From positions 188,713 to 252,712 of the forward strand of contig KI535286.1 in assembly GCA_000488855.1 (NCBI GenBank): 64,000 bases of DNA, given 5' to 3'. The stretch comes from Eubacterium brachy ATCC 33089 (GTDB taxonomy: Bacteria; Bacillota; Clostridia; Peptostreptococcales; Anaerovoracaceae). Positions 25,404-34,910 of this stretch are shown in pieces (positions within the stretch are counted from its first letter, which is position 1; each line of letters opens with the position of its first letter). Below the pieces are notes generated by a model, which did not search any database, was not told the DNA's origin, and was given only the letters and a program-made list of their open reading frames with translations. A program made the translations under genes and the position numbers.

Positions 25404-28400
25404 TTATTTGGAAGTTTTTTTCCTCACCATCAACACAGCGGCAAATATAATTACCGCAATTACCATATCTATCGTATAGCCTGCAACACGAGACATGTCA
25501 CCGGTTTTTGCAATTTTATTATTTTGTGGACTGTTGCCGGGACCTTTTGAACTATCGCCGGAATCTTTTGAGCTATTATCAGGGGTTCTCGGTCCATTGT
25601 CTGGGTTCTTAGGATTATCATCCTTACCCGGATCATCAGGAGTAGCTGGTGGCTCCTTTTTATGTACCGTTAATGTCCCAAAACTTTCCTCTATTTCATA
25701 ATTTTGGGAATTAGCAGTGCCATTCCAGTTAACACCGGCTGTATTTTTGGAACTGCCCACCTCGGTTTGGCTGCCTGACATTACGATTTCAGCAGTTTCA
25801 CCGGGCATAAGTCCTTTTAGAGTCCCCGAAGCCGTGAGTGGCTTTCCGTCGTAGACTTTTTCAGCATCAGGTGTGTTGATCACAAGGGGAGCTTTCTTTA
25901 TGAGATAGAATCGCTCTACTTTTCCCTTATACTTTCCAATTCCCTTTACTACAACCTTGACCTGTCCCACATTTTTGAGATCTCCGATATATTCAAGCTC
26001 ATAATCAACATTTTCCTTTAATTCCACACCATCATTAGTGCCTCCGCCATTTGATGATTTCGAATGTAAATCTGTGACAGTCACCTTCTGCTTTTGTTCT
26101 TTACCATTATAGGTTGTAAATTCAGGGTTTGTAACTTTAAATCTGCTAATATCATTGAAATCTGCAGATTCTATATTTAGATTACCTGCTTGGCTTTTTA
26201 CAATTTTATAATTTTTCATTGCTTTATCAGGTGGAATAAGTACATGTTCATATTTACCTGGAGCAAGCTGTGCATAAGTTCCTCTCGCCTTTTCAGTATC
26301 CAATGACACCTTTGATCCGGCATCAATGGCTTTTTCCGTACCATCAAATGATGCAAGTCCCTCTATGGAATAGGTGTATTTCGGTTCAACACCATATATA
26401 CCACTAACATCATCTGCTTTTACCGTAATGCCACGAGGATTCACATTCAACGTTCCCAATTTCTGTTCTATTTTATAATTCCTTGAAGCAAAAAGATTAT
26501 TGAAATGAAGTTTATCAGTGTGAAGAGGAGTTCCTTTTCTGTTTATTTGAATATTATATTTTCCTACCTCTATTGTATCTGACAGTCTTTTCGCCACAAG
26601 ACTTCCATGTCCTCTTGTGAAGTTGTTTTGGTCGTCATTACGCACAAATCCATCGTATTTCAGCCCGAAATTCAAATCGGATATGCTTCCGTAAGATGTC
26701 TCTGTAATTTCTTTGCCATCTTTGTCATATGCGTAGCTTGAAACTTTGAGAGGCGCTCTTTTAACCTTTATTGTCGTATATGTTTCAGCGTTGTTATATA
26801 CGCCACTCTTATCTATCAGAGTAATTTTTACAACAGCCACGCCTGCATTATTAATCTTTACATTGCCCGAACCATCAATAGTTACGGTAGATGGGAATCC
26901 GTAATCGGTAAACTTATCCTTTATTATCTCATATTTCCATACATCTTTTGATGTAGAAGCTCCTCCTTTAATTGTCGGTTCAATTTTAAATCCCGAGTCC
27001 TTGTAATTCGCCTCGTGTAAAGGCTTACAGCTTATGCTTCTGTCTACCTTGTCTTTATTGTAGGTAGCAGAAGTTTTTGATGATAAATAGTTGTTGTTTT
27101 CGGGTATAAATTCTGCAGTGATCTTGTACTCTCCGCTGCTAACTGTATCTGCTTTCAGTTCCGCTTCGTACAGTCCGCTATTTTTATTGAATGATACAGG
27201 TATCTCTTTTGCAGTATCCGTATTGTTATTTACAACAAATCGTACCTTACCATTTTTTTCATACAGTCCGCTAACTACCGCTTTAATCGTAGCCTTGGAG
27301 CCATCCTGTTTTGCTGACAGACTAGTGTTAGTACTTGCCGGTTCTATAGAAAAATCTAAGGATGCCGTCGCCTCGGAATAATACTTTGTGCCCTCGACAG
27401 TTGCAGTTACCTTATATTTGCCCACATTTACAGGGGCATCATCCAGAGGCTTTCCGTCACGGGTTGAATACTTATATGTAACTTTTCCATCGCTGTTCGT
27501 AGTTACCTTTGGATTTTTAACTTTTTCTCCGTCATATACCTTTGAAGGGTTTTCAGTAAATGAAATTTTTCCCTTCTGCCTTGATACACTTCCTGAATAA
27601 CTGGCATTGTATCCCCAATAAACTTCATTTGCGGGATCAGCTTTCATTTCAACGGATATCTTAAATTTCCCAACAGCTTTAGCCTTGAGTTTAACTGAGG
27701 CATTTTGTGAATCTGACTCAACTATTTCAACTGCATCTGTTCCATCTATTACTTTAAAATTGCAATCCTTCAGAGTATCATTTCCTTTATCTACAGAAAG
27801 AGTGAAATCTTCCCCCACATAAGGTTCGTTTTCCGGTTTTTTAAAGTTTTTCTCTCCATACATTTTCAAAAGACCGTTTCCATCGCTCGTTACAGTTCCA
27901 TGGTAAAGTTTTTCTCCGTTTCTATCAACTCCAACTGTTGTTTTCATGGGTTTTGAAACAGGAAAATACAGATAAATTTTACCTTTTTTATCCGGATAAA
28001 TATCTTTTGTACCATAGGCTCTTGATTGATTATGAGGGAAAATTTCAACACTTCTATTAGGCGGATCAGCAAGAGTCAAAGTAGCACGATACACATTTTC
28101 TTTAATGGAATTCTTTGCTCTTAAGATATTAGCTGAAACACTGCCTCCATCAATGATTATATCCGCCTCATCACTTATCTTATTTGATAATACGGTTCCT
28201 CCGGAGATTTCTATTTTGCCGTCTTTCTTGAGTCTCTTATCTATCCCGTAAAGATCTCCACCATGACCTATATCTGTTGCATCGGCATTTCCCGCATGAG
28301 CTGAAATATATCCTCCGGTAACATAAAACTTTGAAAGTGTACCATGTCCACTTCCGCCACCTATACCGGCACCGGAGCCAAGATATACCCTCCAATCTTT

Positions 28401-30917
28401 CTTTTCGGAACGTCTATTATTGCCACCGAATGCCTCCACAAAGCCTCCTGCGATTTTTACTGTTCCTGCAGAATTGCCTACAGGAGTAAACAATGTTCGA
28501 TCTGTATAAATTACACTGCCGCTTCCAATTCCTGCAGCACCAAGCCCTCCTCTTGCGCGGAGAATTCCCTTATTTTTATATCTGTCTCCTTCCATATCGA
28601 TAACGATTTTATTACTTGATCCACCTAGTCCGCCACCTATACCGGCAGCTCCCTCGCCACCATTAGCATTTATTACACCTTTTCCCTTTATAAGTATAGA
28701 ATTGGAGTCTGCACCTCGACCACCTGAGCCGTTGGCTCCACCCCCAATGCCTGCACCGCCATAACCTCCTGAAGCATCAACGCTATATCCGTCAATAACG
28801 ATGCTGTTACCATCTTTAGTTTTACCCTTAAACTTTCCACCTAATCCCGTACCTATACCGGCAGCTTTGTTTCCACCAAATGCCTTAATTTTGTAGTCAG
28901 GGTTATTTGCAGTCAAAACTATTGGACCGCATTTGGTTGTGAGTATTGTGGTTACCAGTGTATGATGACCACCACAACCAATACCGGCGGAGTGTGGCCC
29001 TCCAACAGCTTCAACTGACGGGCAATTTGTTATCTTAATAGTGCCAACACTTCCTGCTCTTCCTGAACCGATTCCGGCACCTCCCTCTTCACCGTCAGCA
29101 GGAGCCTTGGCTATGATATTACTTTTTGTTATGGCAATTTCTTTAACGTCACAATTCAGTCCGGTTCCTATACCTGCACCACCGCCTCTTTTCCCTGCAA
29201 AGGCTGTTACATCACTTTCCTCAATTATTATTTTTTTTGCATTACCGCCATGAGTCTTGTGAAGCAATCTAGTTGGAGCCCAACCGCCACCTCCAATACC
29301 AGGGCCGGTACCATGACCTTTTGCCAAGACTGTTGACTTTTTAATTTGTATTAAATCAATATTGCCGAAAGGTCCGGTTCCTACCCCTGCAACTCCGGAT
29401 GTTATAGCATCTCTATCATTAGTCGACATCATGTCATGATCACATTCAATTTTACTGTTCTCAATAGTTATTTCCTTCATATCATTTATTCGATGTGCTC
29501 TATAGTTAAAAGCAGGACTCGAATATATGGATGTTCCTATACTATTTCCCTTGTATGTACTGTTGCTGATTTTGATGCGATCAATACTTCCGCCGTGACC
29601 GGCTCCTATACCCGCCGCAATTTTGTTACTTCCCCGTGCAGCTATTGTGCTGTTATCAATGGTAATGGAGTGTATTTTACCAGGCCTTCCTTTCAGTGAA
29701 CCGCTTCCTATATCTGCTCCTGCATACGGAGCATCGGCATAAACAGTCGCGTCTTTTATGGTTATATTACCTGCATCGTCCTGACCGGAACCAATTGCAG
29801 CAGCATCGTTGATTCTATTACCGGCTGATGATGCAAAGGCTCTAATTTTTAGAAGTTCCCTTTTACGGGGATGCCCTTTTATTACTATTTCGCAGGATGA
29901 CTGATCTTTTCCGCCACCTATGCCGGCACTATTTGTACCGCCTCTTGCGACAATTTCCATAGGCTTATCTTGTTTACATTGAATATTAATTTTACCTTTT
30001 TTTGTTATATTTCCGCCATTTCCGCCACCTATACCGGCAGCGTATTTACCCCCACGGGCTTCAATATTACCCCCATTTATGGCAATAGTTCCTTTTAAAT
30101 CTCCGCCGTCACTGCATCCTATGCCTGCAGCATCTTTGCCACCGTAAGCCTGGATATTACCTTCATTTATAGTTAAATTATGTAAATCTCCTCCACTCTC
30201 GCCTATAGCTTCTCCTGCTCCGATTCCGGGAGCATTTTCGCCACCTCTGGCAGTTATATTACCATTGTTTATAGTTAAATCATACAAAATGCCGTCTCTG
30301 CCGGAGCCTATTCCCGGTGCTGAGTGCGCTCCGGTGGCATTTATGGACATATTCCCGTCAATAGTGAGGTTTCTTACATTGTCGTTATAGTTACCACCTA
30401 TTCCGGCACCTCCATATTTTTCTCCTCCACCGTAAACATTCAATGTTCCGTCACCGCTAATCAAAACATGGCTTTTTTCATGACAACTTATTCCTGCATA
30501 ACCCCAGTTTTTTCCTATGCCTGACTTATGACCTCCATATAAGTTAATCTTGGCATTGGAGTCACCCTTGCCAATGTATATTTTTGCATAGGAGTTTTTT
30601 GTAACCTCAATGGGTGCGGCACTTTTATTTCTCAAATCAATGTTCAATCCATCTTTCAGATTTACTATAATCGGTCTTTGTGCTGTCCCTCCCTTTATTT
30701 TGATATGGTTTTTTTCGGTTGATCCATATACGTTATACACTTTAGATGTATCATTGCATTCCAACTTGTTTTTTCCTATGTCAAAAGATACATGTTGTGC
30801 ATTGACCTGCATCTCTTTCCAAAAAAACACGGCTGTAAATGCCGCCATAAATAAAAATATGAGAAAAAACCTATGCTTTGCGGATATAGATCTTCTCATT
30901 GAACTGCACGCTTTCAT
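25404..30917 (-). CDS. Giant cell-surface protein: beta-helix repeats, Ig/MBG-type domains, C-terminal anchor
   Basis: 1837 residues. The N-terminal signal segment is about residues 18-41 (FFLIFLFMAAFTAVFFW). Residues ~45-960 hold about 20 repeats, each with a G-[AS]-GIG-[GST]-G turn (for example NAPGIGAGEA, YAAGIGGGNG, KAAGIGTGLG) and short strands naming I/V residues, the look of a right-handed beta-helix. Then come Ig-like and YDG/MBG-type domains (KVYDGEKV, DDVSGIYGVEP, KVYDGKPLTASG). A Pro/Ser/Asn-rich spacer leads to KIAKTGDMS, a hydrophobic helix and the basic tail RKKTSK. The sorting motif is IAKTG instead of LPXTG. Probably an adhesin or glycan-binding wall protein (inference). GGGAGG precedes the ATG. 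It appears to be a single-gene unit. Confidence 0.88.
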   Translation of the reverse strand: MKACSSMRRSISAKHRFFLIFLFMAAFTAVFFWKEMQVNAQHVSFDIGKNKLECNDTSKVYNVYGSTEKNHIKIKGGTAQRPIIVNLKDGLNIDLRNKSAAPIEVTKNSYAKIYIGKGDSNAKINLYGGHKSGIGKNWGYAGISCHEKSHVLISGDGTLNVYGGGEKYGGAGIGGNYNDNVRNLTIDGNMSINATGAHSAPGIGSGRDGILYDLTINNGNITARGGENAPGIGAGEAIGESGGDLHNLTINEGNIQAYGGKDAAGIGCSDGGDLKGTIAINGGNIEARGGKYAAGIGGGNGGNITKKGKINIQCKQDKPMEIVARGGTNSAGIGGGKDQSSCEIVIKGHPRKRELLKIRAFASSAGNRINDAAAIGSGQDDAGNITIKDATVYADAPYAGADIGSGSLKGRPGKIHSITIDNSTIAARGSNKIAAGIGAGHGGSIDRIKISNSTYKGNSIGTSIYSSPAFNYRAHRINDMKEITIENSKIECDHDMMSTNDRDAITSGVAGVGTGPFGNIDLIQIKKSTVLAKGHGTGPGIGGGGWAPTRLLHKTHGGNAKKIIIEESDVTAFAGKRGGGAGIGTGLNCDVKEIAITKSNIIAKAPADGEEGGAGIGSGRAGSVGTIKITNCPSVEAVGGPHSAGIGCGGHHTLVTTILTTKCGPIVLTANNPDYKIKAFGGNKAAGIGTGLGGKFKGKTKDGNSIVIDGYSVDASGGYGGAGIGGGANGSGGRGADSNSILIKGKGVINANGGEGAAGIGGGLGGSSNKIVIDMEGDRYKNKGILRARGGLGAAGIGSGSVIYTDRTLFTPVGNSAGTVKIAGGFVEAFGGNNRRSEKKDWRVYLGSGAGIGGGSGHGTLSKFYVTGGYISAHAGNADATDIGHGGDLYGIDKRLKKDGKIEISGGTVLSNKISDEADIIIDGGSVSANILRAKNSIKENVYRATLTLADPPNRSVEIFPHNQSRAYGTKDIYPDKKGKIYLYFPVSKPMKTTVGVDRNGEKLYHGTVTSDGNGLLKMYGEKNFKKPENEPYVGEDFTLSVDKGNDTLKDCNFKVIDGTDAVEIVESDSQNASVKLKAKAVGKFKISVEMKADPANEVYWGYNASYSGSVSRQKGKISFTENPSKVYDGEKVKNPKVTTNSDGKVTYKYSTRDGKPLDDAPVNVGKYKVTATVEGTKYYSEATASLDFSIEPASTNTSLSAKQDGSKATIKAVVSGLYEKNGKVRFVVNNNTDTAKEIPVSFNKNSGLYEAELKADTVSSGEYKITAEFIPENNNYLSSKTSATYNKDKVDRSISCKPLHEANYKDSGFKIEPTIKGGASTSKDVWKYEIIKDKFTDYGFPSTVTIDGSGNVKINNAGVAVVKITLIDKSGVYNNAETYTTIKVKRAPLKVSSYAYDKDGKEITETSYGSISDLNFGLKYDGFVRNDDQNNFTRGHGSLVAKRLSDTIEVGKYNIQINRKGTPLHTDKLHFNNLFASRNYKIEQKLGTLNVNPRGITVKADDVSGIYGVEPKYTYSIEGLASFDGTEKAIDAGSKVSLDTEKARGTYAQLAPGKYEHVLIPPDKAMKNYKIVKSQAGNLNIESADFNDISRFKVTNPEFTTYNGKEQKQKVTVTDLHSKSSNGGGTNDGVELKENVDYELEYIGDLKNVGQVKVVVKGIGKYKGKVERFYLIKKAPLVINTPDAEKVYDGKPLTASGTLKGLMPGETAEIVMSGSQTEVGSSKNTAGVNWNGTANSQNYEIEESFGTLTVHKKEPPATPDDPGKDDNPKNPDNGPRTPDNSSKDSGDSSKGPGNSPQNNKIAKTGDMSRVAGYTIDMVIAVIIFAAVLMVRKKTSK

Positions 30918-31578
30918 TGATAACCTCCCTTATGTCTTCTCCTTTACGTCTATTTTTCAATGGCACACATTAAAAACTGAAAATATTAAATTTAATTTTA
31001 TTTTTATCGGTGTAGGATATAAAAACCGATGTTTCCATACTTCTTTTGACAAAATCGAAAAAAATTCCATTTTTATGATTTGTTATTCAATTCTAATTTT
31101 ACAATAATTTTTACTGCATATCAAATTTTTTCTCAAAATAAATGAATTAGTAGCAAAATCGATCGGCACTCTTGCAAATACACTTGTTCAATATTTAACC
31201 GCTTTTTAGTTAACATCTCACCATGTGAATGACATTATCATAATCGATATGAGTATAATATTTGTCAGACCATGTGTGATTGCAACGGAAGTCAATGAAA
31301 AATAGATAAGGTTAATCGATTTTCTTAAGTAAATATCCATCAGTAACTGAGCAACCAAATGAGATTATTTACATTTGCTAGAGTCATTTTCCGTTTTTTG
31401 TAATCACTGAAACACAAACATTGATATGATGATATCACATCATAAATCGCCAATATTTAATATGCTTTAAGATATAGAAAAAGCCCGAACCGAGTTAAGT
31501 CGGTTCGAGCTTTTTCTACAGTCTGAGCCACTCCGCCAGAAGGGGCTTTTATCAATATATCTAAAACATCTTCACTTA
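30918..31578. other. Upstream region of the giant surface protein gene
   Basis: About 660 bases, very AT-rich, no gene seen. It must hold the promoter of the minus-strand surface protein, but I cannot pick one clear -10/-35 pair. A hairpin with arms TATGATG / CATCATA is near 31423-31446, and a strong bidirectional terminator closes the region at 31481-31516. Confidence 0.5.
31481..31516. terminator. Bidirectional terminator
   Basis: Stem AAGCCCGAACCGA / TCGGTTCGAGCTT (one mismatch) with a T-run on the plus side and A-run on the other, so it works for both strands. It lies 63 bases beyond the apbE stop. Confidence 0.75.
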
Positions 31579-32616
31579 TCATTCGCTCTGTTGACTCAGG
31601 TTAAAGCCCGGGCTCTTGGTAATCTTTTGGTTGTTATCAACGATACAGTATTCAAAACCTTTCTTATCTTTCATAAATTCGATAGCCTTCTCTTTTCCCA
31701 AAAGGAGACATGTTGTAGAATACAAATCACAAGTCACGGATTTTCCGCTTTTAGCCATAATTGAAACTGACAGCACGTCTGTATTTCTCGGAAATCCGGT
31801 TTTCGGATCTAAAATATGGTGATACTTTTTACCCTTTTCTTCGAAATATCGCTCGTAGGTTCCGGAGGTTACTATGGTTTTATCCTTTACGGAAACTGCG
31901 CCAATCACATTTTGTTTTTTAGAGTATGGTGATTCAATGCCGATCTTCCAGTCTTTATCTCCCTCCTTGCCGCCTATGGCAACGACGTTTCCTCCGAGGT
32001 TGATAATAGCGCTTTTGACACCTTCCTTCTTGAGAAAATCATAAAGTCTGTCAGCGATGTACCCCTTGGCACTGGCACCGAGATCCAGGAAGGGACGCTT
32101 GTTTTCCAGTGTTACGGTATTGCCGTCAACTTTTACATTCTTATAGCCCACTTGCGTGAGTGCTTTTTGAATATCCCCTTGCGGAGGAACTTTGGGATTA
32201 TCTCCGGTGAAATTCCACAATTCCTCAATCTTACCTATGGTAGAATCAAAGATTCCCGACGTTTGTTCGCTGATTTTTTTGCTCTCTTCAATCAAATATT
32301 TAGCATCGTCGGAAACTTTAACAGGCTTTCCGTCGCTGTGGTTAATCTTATATATATCGCTGCCCTCTACGGTTCTGCTCAACAAGTTTTCATATTTTTC
32401 ACATTCCTTGAAGGCTTTGGCGATAACATCGTTGGCTTTGCTCGTCTCCATATTTCTAATTTCTATGGTGCAAGATGTATTTAAATGAAACTCGGTTTTT
32501 GACACCGGGTCTCCGGCAGTTTCATTAGTTTCATTGGATTTACAAGCTGTATGTGATATAATAACTGTTAGTGCCATTGCAGATATGGCTATTGATTTTA
32601 GTATTTTTTTAATCAT
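31579..32616 (-). CDS. apbE: ApbE-family FAD:protein FMN transferase lipoprotein
   Basis: Attaches FMN to Thr/Ser of target proteins outside the membrane, such as RnfG and RnfD. 345 residues. It is a lipoprotein: signal peptide with lipobox SHTAC (Cys25). Family motifs: LNTSCTIEI, LSRTVEGSDIYKIN, LDLGASAKGYIADRLYDFL, INLGGNVVAIGG and HHILDPKTGFPRNTD, which carry the FAD-binding and metal-binding residues. A GAGGTAA ribosome site precedes the ATG. It is only 46 bases from the divergent EetA/EetB-like genes and 7 kb from the rnf operon, its probable substrate. Confidence 0.93.
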   Translation of the reverse strand: MIKKILKSIAISAMALTVIISHTACKSNETNETAGDPVSKTEFHLNTSCTIEIRNMETSKANDVIAKAFKECEKYENLLSRTVEGSDIYKINHSDGKPVKVSDDAKYLIEESKKISEQTSGIFDSTIGKIEELWNFTGDNPKVPPQGDIQKALTQVGYKNVKVDGNTVTLENKRPFLDLGASAKGYIADRLYDFLKKEGVKSAIINLGGNVVAIGGKEGDKDWKIGIESPYSKKQNVIGAVSVKDKTIVTSGTYERYFEEKGKKYHHILDPKTGFPRNTDVLSVSIMAKSGKSVTCDLYSTTCLLLGKEKAIEFMKDKKGFEYCIVDNNQKITKSPGFNLSQQSE

Positions 32617-32662
32617 GATTACCTCGATATTATGGATTAAATGTTATAAACGGTGAACAAGT

Positions 32663-33034
32663 ATGAAAATTAAAAAAGGAGATATTATCCTCGCTATAAT
32701 ATTTCTCGTTGCAGGAATAATCTCGCTAATCTACATAAATAATTATAAAGTGGATAGGGGAAGTAGTCAAGTTATTGTTACGAGCAACGGAAAGTTATAC
32801 GGCACGTATTCGTTGAATGAAAATAAAGAGTTTGAAATTAGAAGGGGAACTCATATAAATCGTTTTAAAATCGAAAATGGGAAGGTGAGAATGGTGTGGG
32901 CTAACTGCTCAAATCAGGACTGCATAAGGCAGGGGACTATAAATGATGGTTCAAAGGCTATAATTTGTTTGCCGAATAAAGTCGTTATTGAAATTAAATC
33001 GAAGAAGAAGAAATTCGATACTATATCCCAATAG
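32663..33034 (+). CDS. NusG domain II-containing membrane-anchored protein (EetA-like)
   Basis: 123 residues: one N-terminal membrane helix (about 9-26) and an extracytoplasmic NusG-II beta domain. The family end is clear: VWANCSNQDCIRQG, then ICLPNKVVIEI. Such proteins sit beside the Gx-transporter family gene and ApbE in many Firmicutes. In Listeria the corresponding pair EetA/EetB takes part in flavin-based extracellular electron transfer (established there; here inferred from order and family). The ribosome site is weak. It is followed after 17 bases by the EetB-like gene. Confidence 0.8.
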   Translation: MKIKKGDIILAIIFLVAGIISLIYINNYKVDRGSSQVIVTSNGKLYGTYSLNENKEFEIRRGTHINRFKIENGKVRMVWANCSNQDCIRQGTINDGSKAIICLPNKVVIEIKSKKKKFDTISQ

Positions 33035-33051
33035 GTAGCAGGAGGAACAGC

Positions 33052-33576
33052 ATGAAGGTGAATATACATGATGGTAAAAGAACCACCAGAATGGGATATA
33101 CTGCGGTTTTAATCGCTTTGGCGATGATATTTTCATACATAGAAGCGGTCTTTCCTTTTTCGTGGGTTACTTTGCCGGGATTTAAAATAGGGATTGCAAA
33201 TTTGGTAATAGTAGTGGCAATGTATTCGATGGATTTTAAAATGGCACTTGGAATAAATGTATTGAGAGTGATTTTAGTCGGATTTTTGTTCACAGGTGCA
33301 TTCGGAATCTTGTATTCCATGGGCGGTTGTGTATTGAGTTTGAGCGGAATGGGACTTTTGAAAAAAACAGGGAAGTTTTCCATTTTGGGAGTGAGCATGG
33401 CGGGAGGAGTTCTCCATAACACAGGACAGCTCATAGTCGCAGCAATAATACTCACATCGACGAAAACATTTTTTTATTTTCCGGTGTTGTTGTTTACGGG
33501 GATGGGAACAGGGCTGGTAATAGGATATATGAGTTATATTATTTTAAGTAGGCTGAAACTTATGCAATTCAATTGA
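33052..33576 (+). CDS. Gx transporter family membrane protein (EetB-like)
   Basis: 174 residues with about five hydrophobic segments and the family pattern IALAMIFSYIEAVFPF, PGFKIGIANLVIVVAMY, and LRVILVGFLFTGAFGILYSMGG. It is often annotated as heptaprenyl diphosphate synthase component I or Gx transporter. It shares a fold with ECF S components, which suggests a substrate-binding membrane role. A GCAGGAGGA ribosome site precedes it. It is co-transcribed with the NusG-II protein and divergent from apbE. Ndh2, PplA and the quinone-synthesis genes of the full Listeria locus are not in this window. Confidence 0.8.
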   Translation: MKVNIHDGKRTTRMGYTAVLIALAMIFSYIEAVFPFSWVTLPGFKIGIANLVIVVAMYSMDFKMALGINVLRVILVGFLFTGAFGILYSMGGCVLSLSGMGLLKKTGKFSILGVSMAGGVLHNTGQLIVAAIILTSTKTFFYFPVLLFTGMGTGLVIGYMSYIILSRLKLMQFN

Positions 33577-33595
33577 GATACAGATCAAAGTCGCG

Positions 33596-33733
33596 ATGCG
33601 TAAAGTTGTGCCGAAGTCGTATTTTGCATCTGCTTTAGCATCGGACGAGATGTGTGTAAACGAAGAGTATCGAATAACCGCCGGATGCACTGAGAGAATC
33701 AAGGAGTTTGAGTTTAAATTTTTGATTTTATAA
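33596..33733 (+). CDS. Possible 45-codon ORF, doubtful
   Basis: An open frame of 45 codons (MRKVVPKSYFASALASDEMC...) whose stop overlaps an ATG at 33733. There is no clear ribosome site. It could be a gene remnant. Not recognised. Confidence 0.2.
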   Translation: MRKVVPKSYFASALASDEMCVNEEYRITAGCTERIKEFEFKFLIL

Positions 33734-33756
33734 TGACTGAAAAAAGGAGAAGAATC

Positions 33757-34818
33757 ATGGCGAAGAAGAGGGTTACCTTACCTAAAAATTTTGATGAACT
33801 GATAGAGGCAGGGGATGTTGAAGATCTTAAAGCTGTCTATGAAAAATGTGAGCTTTCCGCCCACAGCGGGAGATACAGTTTAAATACAGCACTTCATTAC
33901 GGAGATATTCCTGAAGAGCTGGTTATCTGGCTCGTAGAACGGGGCTTAGATGTAAATACAGTCAACTATTATGGGCGCACGCCATTGTACACCCATGCAA
34001 CTTTGGGCAGTGATACTGTGAAATTACTGTTCAAATTAGGTGGAGATATAAAAAAACCGGATAATTACGGGAATACACCTTTGCATACAGCGGCAGAGTT
34101 TTTCCACCCGGCTACCGTTAAATTTTTGCTGGAAAAAGGGGCGGATATTGATATAAAAAATGACATGGGACGAACCCCTATGGATTGCACTCTTGCTGTT
34201 TGCAGAAACATTAATATCGCACAGGCAGCAGAGGTTTCGGAAATGTTAATAGAGGCAGGTGCTGAAATAACGCCTGAAATGGCTGAAAGAGTTCAACTGA
34301 TCGGCAAGGATTTCGAATTTCACAGAGAAAACTTTAACAAGGATTACCTGGCTGAAACTGAAGCGGGACTTGATAAGCTATATGAACTATTTGATGTAAA
34401 TCCCGCACCAAAGCGTAAGATTCATGATGGGGTTTCTCCGATTATTGTAAAAGAATGTCCTTGGAAGGAGCAATATGATCAACTTTGGGATATGCTGATT
34501 CCTTCAAGGGGTGCGGCAAAGACTGTACAGGGCGAAGTTATACGCATAACGGGACGTGTGCGGGATGAGCTATACAGAAATGGCGGCGTAAACTGGGATA
34601 AAGACTATCGAAATATGCTCAATGCTCTGCCGAAGTATTTTGCTTCAGGGATTCCTCTTGCGGAGAAAGAATTGGAAGAAACTAAACAACTGGTTTCGAG
34701 CATCCGCACAAAAGGCGATGAAGAGGTCATAACGGAGCGTTTATGTGAACTTGCAGTTATATGGGTGTTATTAAATCAGACTCCGATTTCTCTGGAGAGA
34801 ACAAATTATAACAGATGA
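33757..34818 (+). CDS. Ankyrin-repeat protein
   Basis: 353 residues, cytoplasmic. At least three ankyrin repeats are clear at about residues 45-150: YGRTPLYTHATLGSDTVKLL, YGNTPLHTAAEFFHPATVKFLLEKGADIDIKN and MGRTPMDCTLAVC. The first repeat is atypical (LNTALHYGDIPEELVIWLVERGLDVNTVN). The C-terminal 150 residues are helical and unlike a known domain. I chose ATG 33757, with GGAG 7 bases upstream, over ATG 33733. Ankyrin proteins bind other proteins; the partner is unknown. It stands alone between the EetB-like gene and the flavodoxin. Confidence 0.88.
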   Translation: MAKKRVTLPKNFDELIEAGDVEDLKAVYEKCELSAHSGRYSLNTALHYGDIPEELVIWLVERGLDVNTVNYYGRTPLYTHATLGSDTVKLLFKLGGDIKKPDNYGNTPLHTAAEFFHPATVKFLLEKGADIDIKNDMGRTPMDCTLAVCRNINIAQAAEVSEMLIEAGAEITPEMAERVQLIGKDFEFHRENFNKDYLAETEAGLDKLYELFDVNPAPKRKIHDGVSPIIVKECPWKEQYDQLWDMLIPSRGAAKTVQGEVIRITGRVRDELYRNGGVNWDKDYRNMLNALPKYFASGIPLAEKELEETKQLVSSIRTKGDEEVITERLCELAVIWVLLNQTPISLERTNYNR

Positions 34819-34910
34819 TGCAAAAGGTATATAAGACACAAGAACATTAGATTAAAAACGGCATAATAATACCGAATCCTTGGCAAATTAAAATTGAGGA
34901 GGTAATTTTA

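Noticed and set aside
28150..30600. Regular short repeats that might suggest a CRISPR array
   Set aside because: They are coding repeats (GIGxG turns) of the surface protein with uneven spacing and no unique spacers.
31517..31550. tRNA-like string on the minus strand (GGCGGAGTGGCTCAG) beside the terminator
   Set aside because: No acceptor stem, anticodon arm or T-arm could be built around it.
33021..33455. 144-residue minus-strand frame opposite the EetB-like gene
   Set aside because: It lies fully inside a well-supported gene on the other strand and has no ribosome site.
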